A stretch of DNA of 64,000 nt, taken from assembly GCA_021904315.1 (NCBI GenBank), contig CM038909.1:24027032-24091031 (forward strand), written 5' to 3'. Below, in pieces: positions 57,446-64,000 of the stretch. The stretch comes from Sphagnum magellanicum (lineage: Eukaryota; Streptophyta; Sphagnopsida; Sphagnales; Sphagnaceae). Each line of letters starts with the position of its first letter. Position 1 is the stretch's first letter. The notes under the pieces are model-generated. The model was given only the letters and a program-made list of their open reading frames with translations. It had not been told where the DNA came from and ran no database searches. A program made the translations under genes and the position numbers.

Positions 57446-59804
57446 CACATACTTGGTGCAATACCTTTCCTGCAAAAGTATGTTGCTATTCAGATTTATG
57501 TCAGACATAGCACATTGTGAGTTAGAGTTATGCATTGGAAACCATCAGGTTTCTATGTCAGAATTGTGACATGCAAAATAGGGAAGCCTGGTAGCATTCA
57601 TACAAAGGAGTTTGAACCCAGACAGAGCACATTCAATCCTAGTGCTGTTAATGCTCTGTGTGAAATTGATGCCCTCTGTAGTACTCAAAAACTCTCATGT
57701 TAAGGTCCCATCTCTAGAGAGCTAACCATGATGCAACTGAGTCTTCCCCATGCTTTTGGAAATGTGATAGAAACCTCTCAAGAGCTAACCAATACCTGAA
57801 CTGAGTCTTCCCCGTGCTTCTGGAGATGTGATACAAGCCTCGCAAGAGCTAGCCAATGTCACAACCGAGCCTTCTCTGTGCTTCTAGAAATGTTACAGAA
57901 ACCCAGGATGTGGATATTTCTTTAATGGCTAGACCAAAAAATTTGGTGAATTATTATATAAGTCTCTGTGCCCACCATCGAGAGCTGATGAAGTCAGCGG
58001 GGAGTTGCAGCTCATCCCTGCTCTTTATGATGAAGGTGACAGTCTGCCTCTTCAAGTGCGACTCTCTTAAGGTTTTGACTGCACTCATTGTCATGTCAAC
58101 ATTTCAAGTATTATTGTGGAGCTTGCTCTGCAATCTCATATATATGCTGAACTTGCTGTATCCTACAGGTTTAGCTGATTCTCATTGACTGGCAATTTTT
58201 TGATTGTTTGCAGCAGGAAATGTTTGCAGATATTGGCAGAGTTTCTGGGGCATTGAAGACAGAAAAAGATGAGGGCCACCACAAGAGCTATTATGTGCAT
58301 GAGAAGAGTGGAACTCCATGTCTAGCTTCTCAATTTTTGGTAACAAAAAAAGCTATTTGGAGAACGAGTGAGAGTGGACTGTGAAGAGGTGTCAATGCCA
58401 CCATCAACAATTAGGGGAAATCCTGAGATGGCAATGCCATGAGCTGCATATGGAGAAAAGTGATGACACAGTGCTTCTTAGACAACAGCTTCATGGTTGG
58501 ACACGGAGATAGAAAACTCACATTTGGACTTTTTCCATTCCCATGACTTCAGACATGGAGCTTTGTACATCTGAATCCTAGTTTACCTGGGTTTGTGGGG
58601 AAACATGCATTTCCAGTGTTTCTTTTACCAGCTGGATTTTGTGTACATTGGAAGTCAGATTGCATGAATGAAATTGACCTCCAGAATTGTTCACTTAAAT
58701 GCATGACACATTCAAGATGCATGGATTATCTACCTATTACCACTGCATCAGTGAAAATGCCTCCGAGTGCCGAGAAGCTAATAGAGACACCTACAGAATT
58801 CTCAGTTAGATATAACTTCTCATGAATTGAAGCCCATGTTGATTCTGGCATTCTCAGACTGCAGACCCAAGTGTGTAGACTAGAGGGCAAGAGGAGTTCT
58901 TGTTATCCTCTACAGGGGCAGTATCTACAATTATGCAACCAAGAATTTCAACAGTCCAGGGATCTTGTCTAGCAATCTCTTCTCACAAACACTGAAATGT
59001 GCATGCAAGCAAGCTAGCAAGAAGTTTCATAACATCAGCTTTTGAGCTTTTGGAAAAATGCTTGGGAAAATTGCAGTGCATTCAACGGAGAAGAAGAGAC
59101 TTAGGTCCTTGATGATTGTTGCAGATACCTATGGTGGGCATTCCATTGTATAAAGCAAAGAATCACATTCCAGATTACTATGTGGAAATTCCAGATACAA
59201 ATGGAAACTGTCTCAGTTGGTGCTGCAAATGGAGCATTGAGAGACTTTGCTTTGCATCTATCTCTATGTCCAATTCGAATTCAGCCATAGACAGACAGAC
59301 AGACATCTTGTGAGACAAAAATCCAATTTGGAGTCTAAGGTAAGGAGATCTTGTAAAGCACCCTTTGAAATTGAGACCATCTAGCTATCTCCCCCAGTCT
59401 CAAAACAAAGATAAGGCAAAGCTTCTTTCCATCTAAATCCTCAAACCCTAACTTCTAACCCTAATGACCTCTTCTAATTCACCTTAAGGAGGAGCAGCAA
59501 CTCCAAACCGACATGTATGTTTACAGGCATGTCGAAATAGATGCGAGGCAGAAAAACAATGCATCTGCAAGACTGTAATGCGTTGCTTTTCTAGGAAATG
59601 TTGTTGCGAGTAGCACACACCCCTGTCTATGATCAATTGCAGTTGTAGGTAGAAACCTGGATTCGGAAGTTGCCGTTTTTTTCGCAACGTCCTTTGAGCT
59701 TCAGCGCTCCCTCTTTAGAATCTATCGCACAGACAGATCTGATGACGAGATTGTCGACTCTTTGCAAGGTTTAGGATTTGAGATAACAATGAAGGCTGGT
59801 GAAA
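57446..59804. other. downstream and intergenic DNA, nothing firm
   Basis: Moderate GC with frames up to 110 codons, none recognisable. It includes a three-unit minisatellite (57718-57905), CAGACAGACAGAC at about 59291, and AAACCCTAACTTCTAACCCTAA at 59443-59464, a reversed telo-box pair. The last few hundred bases should be the 3' untranslated region of the minus-strand calmodulin-like gene. Confidence 0.4.
57718..57905 (+). repeat. 63-64-bp tandem repeat, three units
   Basis: Units start AGAGCTAACC at 57718 and 57781 and AGAGCTAGCC at 57845; each continues CTGAGTCTTCCCC-TGCTTCTGGA-ATGTGATA. Copies are diverged but aligned over their full length. Confidence 0.9.
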
Positions 59805-60458
59805 TCACAAGGAGACGTCAAGCCCAGAGGCAGCAGAAGACATGGCAGCTGCGAATTCGGTGAAACTAATGCGACCATCGCCGTCAGTATCAGCTTCCCG
59901 GATCATATCAGAAAGTTCCTTGACCGATAAAGCGTGGCCGAGCTTGGCCATGGAATGAGCAAGTTCCGCTGCCGTGATGAAACCGTTTCCATCTCTGTCG
60001 AAGGTTCGGAAAACGGCCAACAACTCCCCTTGGTTGTAAGGCACGGCAGTCGCCACCATCTCTGGTCCGATCAGCGCCACAAACTCATCAAAATCAATAT
60101 ACCCATTCGCATTCGTATCCGCACGCTGCACCAAGGCCTCCAGCTGACTCCCGTTAGGCTTCAACCCCAAAGACCTAAGCAAGGAACCAAGCTCCAGCTC
60201 CGTGATAGCACCGTCCTGGTCCCTATCAAATCTGGAGAAGATATCCTGAATTTCCGCCAACTGCTCCTTACTCAAATCCGAAGAAGTTACTGGAGGAGGA
60301 GGAGGAGGTTGAGACAGACTGTTATAACCGACGTTATCTTCAGCCGCCACCCCATTGTGGACTCTCATCTCTACAAGCTTATTTTCCTCAGAACTCCCAG
60401 ATTCCATGTCCAAAGACTCGGAGAGTTGCGCAGCAAAAACCTCCTTGTCATCAGCCAT
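59805..60458 (-). CDS. CML: calmodulin-like protein with four EF-hands
   Basis: An intronless 217-residue frame starts MADDKEVFAAQLSESLDMES. After an acidic, low-complexity N-terminal region of about 60 residues with a PPPPPP run (51-56), four canonical EF-hand loops follow: DRDQDGAITELE (78-89), DTNANGYIDFDE (114-125), DRDGNGFITAAE (154-165) and DTDGDGRISFTE (190-201). All have Asp at loop position 1 and Glu at 12, so all four should bind calcium. The order and the linker (about 27 residues between the lobes) match plant CML proteins, cytosolic or nuclear calcium sensors that relay stress and developmental signals. The N-terminal extension, absent from true calmodulin, and the short tail mark it as a CML. 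Which CML subgroup is not resolved. Leader sequence upstream (60459-60760) is GC-rich with purine runs; plus-strand frames there are taken as shadows. Confidence 0.95.
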   Translation of the reverse strand: MADDKEVFAAQLSESLDMESGSSEENKLVEMRVHNGVAAEDNVGYNSLSQPPPPPPVTSSDLSKEQLAEIQDIFSRFDRDQDGAITELELGSLLRSLGLKPNGSQLEALVQRADTNANGYIDFDEFVALIGPEMVATAVPYNQGELLAVFRTFDRDGNGFITAAELAHSMAKLGHALSVKELSDMIREADTDGDGRISFTEFAAAMSSAASGLDVSL

Positions 60459-60459
60459 T

Positions 60460-61325
60460 CTTAGGGTTACTAGCTATGAGGGCGTGTTACGAGTTTGGAC
60501 CTAGAGCGGGTTTGCGAGCAGCAGAAGCAAGCGAGGAATAGGCGCATGGTTGAAGGAATCGCTGACCGGCGTATGCAAACGCGGAGAAGGAGGAGGAGGA
60601 GGGAGGCAGCGAGGGAGGAGGAAGAAACTCCGCGTCGTGCGCAGCTGTTTGCGCGGCCGATCGTCGCATTCGTCTCTCCCGCCTGCCGGAATCCAAAGGC
60701 GAATGGAATCGGAATCCTGGCATCACAGTGTGAACGGGGGTTCTCGATCGACTTCCGGGTCTTGATCCAGGTGTGGATTACATATTCCAGATCCCAAAAT
60801 AAATTCATAAAATCTGTATTTCTTTATTTAGGCTAAACCTGCAAGACTTTATTTATTCCAAGGAAATATGTATTTCTCATTCCTTGGCTACCTATTTTTG
60901 AAAGGACCCACTTCTGCATATGGTATTTAGTGTTTTTCTTAGGAATTGGTTTTTTAAAGGCAAAGTGGCTATCATATGTAGCCTGCAGGTTTCTTTTTTC
61001 TTTTTTCAAATTCTTCAAGTACGTTGATTGGCGAGATCTTCAGAATTAATTAGCATTAAATGGCGACTGTCATAGGTGAGCTTTAGCATTTTTGCAAAAC
61101 TGAAGCTACAGCTGGCGACCTAAGAAAGTGCCTAGGTCCAGATGTGGCTAATTCAATTCTTTTATTTCAAAAAATGGCGAAACAAATCCCTAAAAATCAC
61201 AAAATTTCGAAAAATCCAACCAGAAAAAAAACAATTGTACATAGGAAGACGTAGGTAGTCAAATCTGGCTATGAACCATATACGAAATGCAAAACTTCAA
61301 TCATCCTTCTATATTTTTGGCTACT
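60460..61325. other. CML upstream region then intergenic DNA
   Basis: 60460-60770 is GC-rich and is probably the CML leader and promoter. A plus-strand frame (MVEGIADRRMQ, 60546 on) is arginine-rich through GGAGGAGGA repeats and not convincing. After 60780 the sequence turns AT-rich. Confidence 0.45.
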
Positions 61326-61430
61326 ATAAATTTGAAATTATTATGATTTCATTTTATATTAGGATATTGTCATATGATAATTATGATGGTTTTCAACACC
61401 TCAGCTTCATATTTTCACTAAAATTCATTT
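61326..61430 (+). repeat. dispersed repeat pair, copy 2
   Basis: Same word order as 53531-53675: ATAAATTTGAAATTATTATG, GATATTGTCATATGATAATTATGATGG and TTTTCAACACCTCA. Confidence 0.8.
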
Positions 61431-61439
61431 CACTATTTT

Positions 61440-63890
61440 TCAGTTTTTATTTTTATTTTTTAATTTCGGTTTTTTAGCCAATCAAAAAAAGGCTATTGGG
61501 ATTGGGGGAGCTCTTTGGAACATTTCTTGGTTGGTCAATTTTATACTAAAACACAATTTGCATCAAAATTTGGAACACTTTTTATAGGTCAATTTATTTT
61601 GAACATAGAGTAGAATTTTATGTTTCAAATTGCTCGGTAATATTTGTAATATTCTCAGTTCACCGATTTATTCTAAATGTGGGACAAAATTTCAATCATC
61701 GACTCCATCATGTACAATTTGTGTACAATGCAAGTAAATGTTGATTTATTGATAAAATAATATTTAATAATATTTCAAGAATTTATTTTATGCAATAAAC
61801 TCATATTTGGTATCTAAACATTTTTTTTGGTATTAAGAATGTTGAATTCAATACATTGAAAAAAAAAAAAATCTAATTGTCCAAACACATTCTAACTTAA
61901 ATCAATCAATTTGTCTAACCACAAAAGGTTGAATAAGAAGTGTGGATGCAATGGCAATATTTTTGGAATTACATGTTGAATAATATTTTGATGAATGATA
62001 TTAGTTAGTGAATATTCGATCATTTTTGGGCACCTTCAAATCAAGTCTAATTTCATGGAATGTATGTTCCTTATTAATTTTTAGAATGCAATATGGATGG
62101 CAAAGGAATAATTGTTCATGAAGCATTACATGTTGGAGGGCCTAAATAGCTAAAAGCTCTATTTTTGGGCATATAATTTTTCAAAATGATAGAAAAGTTG
62201 AAATCCAAATTTGAGACCTAATTATGATCACAAGTTTCTTCATTTAATGTACAAAATTTCACAAAATTTCCAAGTCCACAATTATCAATTGCCTCATGTG
62301 TGATAAATGCGAACATGTGCAAAGAAATCACTATTAATCTCCAAGTTTTTACATTTTTGCTTCAAGGGTTTTTGGAACCAATTAGATTCCAAATTGCAAA
62401 TGTAGTCTAATGGAGGCCAAGAGTACATTCTTAAACATGCAAATTTGTTGAAGTATATATGATCATTTGTTCATATTAACCTATTTGTTGTACAAATGTA
62501 TCAAGGGGTTGGGCTTTGTGGCCACTTTGTAAAAGGCTCCAAAATTAAATTTACTAAAACTATAATGTATGCAAGATAAAAATAAAATTTCGGTATTAAA
62601 ACTTTATGTGTAGTCTTGATGGTAAATGTGAATTTTTAATGAATTGAAATTTTAGATGGATGACATTTAATAATAATATGAATTCACACACAAAGTGAAT
62701 ATGACTCACCTATGATGAGGATGAGTGCAAATGAAGCTAGATTGGGTTTAACTTCTTTTTTGCTTCATCAAGAAGCACCCAAGGGGCTCGATACACATTG
62801 ATTAGATCAATGAAAAAGTAGTCATTGAACACATTTTGAACTCCTCAATGTCTTTGCATGCTATGGAATAGGACTTCGTAAACTAAGTTTAAGTAACAAG
62901 CATTGGACTTTCCACATGATGTGTTGACATAATATGAAAATACTACATCATGTTCAAGACATCATAATTCGTAAATTTCATCACTATTATTCCCATACTT
63001 GACTTTATATAAAAATAATAATAATAATGTTAAAAATGAAAAAGTTATCAAAAACATTGTGACAAACTTGTAGTAGCAAGTAGGATTAAATTAAAGACCA
63101 TTTTTATATGCCTTGCTTGTTATGCCTTGTTTATTTGTTGACAATTGAAGTAATCAATTACCCAAAAAAATCAAACTATTGCAATCAAGACTATCTATAA
63201 GTATCAAGCATCAAGCATTGGACTTTCCACATGATACATTGACACAATATCAAAAGTATTAAATAGTGCTCAAAACAGCATAATTGAAGCAATCAATTAC
63301 CAACACTTTCCAAACTATTTTCACTATAAAAATTTAAAAAAAGGATGTGGCTTGGTCATTAAAATCCTTCTTAAGGTTTTCAATCAAACAAATTTGAAGA
63401 ATTTATACCACAAATCTTCTTCTTTTTTCAGTTTCTCTTCTTGATGCAATCCGATGTACAATGTATTGAATAATGAAATGAGAACGAGAGAAAATGTTCC
63501 ATTTATAATATGGAACCGAGGTTGGTTCTTTATTGCCTAACACTGGTTTGAACTTGGCCCCCATCATGTGTTGAGCCTTGAAACTTGAACCATGATGTGA
63601 TGAGCCCCATCTCAATTTGCAAATTAATTAGGCCCACTTTACACGTGGATTCAGGGCTGATGTTCAACCCAAATCAAGCATTTGTATTGGTCCAAAAGTT
63701 GAAATCAGCCCCCAAGGGCTTTTACACTAGGAGTCAAGGGCTGAAATAGAAAAAATCTTTACAATCTGCCCCAAGTTACTAATAAATGCTGAACTTTATG
63801 GCCTTGTATTGGCCCCAAAGCTGGAAAAAGGATACCATCCAATTTGGGAAGCCAATTTGTAACCCTTGGGGCCAATGTTCCATCATTTAT
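61440..63890. other. AT-rich intergenic DNA with a separated direct repeat
   Basis: No gene recognised. CAAGCATTGGACTTTCCACA-TGAT and the following 50 bases recur at 62897-62970 and 63212-63284 in the same orientation. Confidence 0.5.
62897..63284 (+). repeat. separated direct repeat of about 72 bp
   Basis: Copies 62897-62970 and 63212-63284 share CAAGCATTGGACTTTCCACA, TTGACA-AATAT-AAAA and a CATAATT end. They are diverged; possibly parts of one decayed transposon. Confidence 0.65.
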
Positions 63891-64000
63891 TGGCCTTGCC
63901 TACTACCAAGGCCCTTAAGGATATTGTGTTAAGATTCATTGTAGAGTATAGTAGCTTAAGGGATTTTGGCCCCTAGGTAATAATAATAGGTCTATTTTTA
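63891..64000 (+). repeat. dispersed repeat, copy 3 (cut by window end)
   Basis: Matches the start of the copy at 54507 for its whole visible length with a few small differences (TAGTAGTAG shortened; CCCCTAGG for CCCATACTAGG). It runs off the window. Confidence 0.85.

Noticed and set aside
59934-60464. 176-codon plus-strand frame
   Set aside because: Antisense shadow of the calmodulin-like gene.
60495-60836. 113-codon Arg-rich plus-strand frame
   Set aside because: Low-complexity GGAGGA repeats in the CML leader; no conserved motif.

Overview
This window looks like nuclear DNA of a land plant. It holds a class III secretory peroxidase with the three standard intron positions, a RECQSIM-type helicase (a plant RecQ class), a calmodulin-like protein, telo-box motifs (TTAGGGTTT) and a plant-style PIF/Harbinger MITE. 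Genes are sparse, with GT-AG introns of roughly 100-550 bases, and lie as GC-richer islands in strongly AT-rich DNA. I cannot name the species. Three intronless genes and short introns would fit a bryophyte or another seed-free plant, but that is only an inference.

Layout. 1-16.8 kb: AT-rich intergenic DNA with two likely gene relics (villin/gelsolin near 2.6 kb, O-methyltransferase near 7.4 kb), a doubtful minus-strand membrane-protein gene and a complex foldback near 5.6 kb. 17.0-19.2 kb: a complete four-exon class III peroxidase whose distal catalytic histidine is replaced by serine. 19.2-29.2 kb: repeats, including a 374-bp MITE at 21.6 kb, a foldback at 28.3-28.6 kb and a 46-bp tandem repeat at 28.8 kb. 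29.29-30.22 kb: a two-exon gamma-glutamylcyclotransferase-like gene. 33.94-34.19 kb: NDUFB7, a mitochondrial complex I subunit. 37.2-38.04 kb: a broken receptor-like kinase. 40.22-47.78 kb (minus): a 17-exon RECQSIM helicase gene coding for about 1335 residues, reconstructed here exon by exon. 48.50-49.55 kb (plus): an intronless MO25 gene, head to head with RECQSIM across about 720 bp. 49.6-56.1 kb: repeats (SINE-like head, minisatellite, dispersed repeat), unidentified reading frames and a telo-box cluster. 56.15-57.45 kb: a three-exon CCDC174-like gene. 59.81-60.46 kb (minus): a four-EF-hand calmodulin-like gene. 60.5-64 kb: AT-rich repeat DNA.

The genes are unrelated housekeeping and stress functions: DNA repair and recombination, kinase scaffolding, RNA-related, respiration, calcium sensing, cell-wall/ROS chemistry and glutathione turnover. 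I see no operon-like or biosynthetic cluster. The points most worth following are the peroxidase lacking its distal histidine, the GC-AG intron and acidic insert in RECQSIM, the competing-stem foldback at 5.6 kb, and a shared AGAACC/GGTTCT-rich element just upstream of two genes. Exon boundaries were read by eye from splice signals, phase and protein-family continuity; no alignment or expression data were available.
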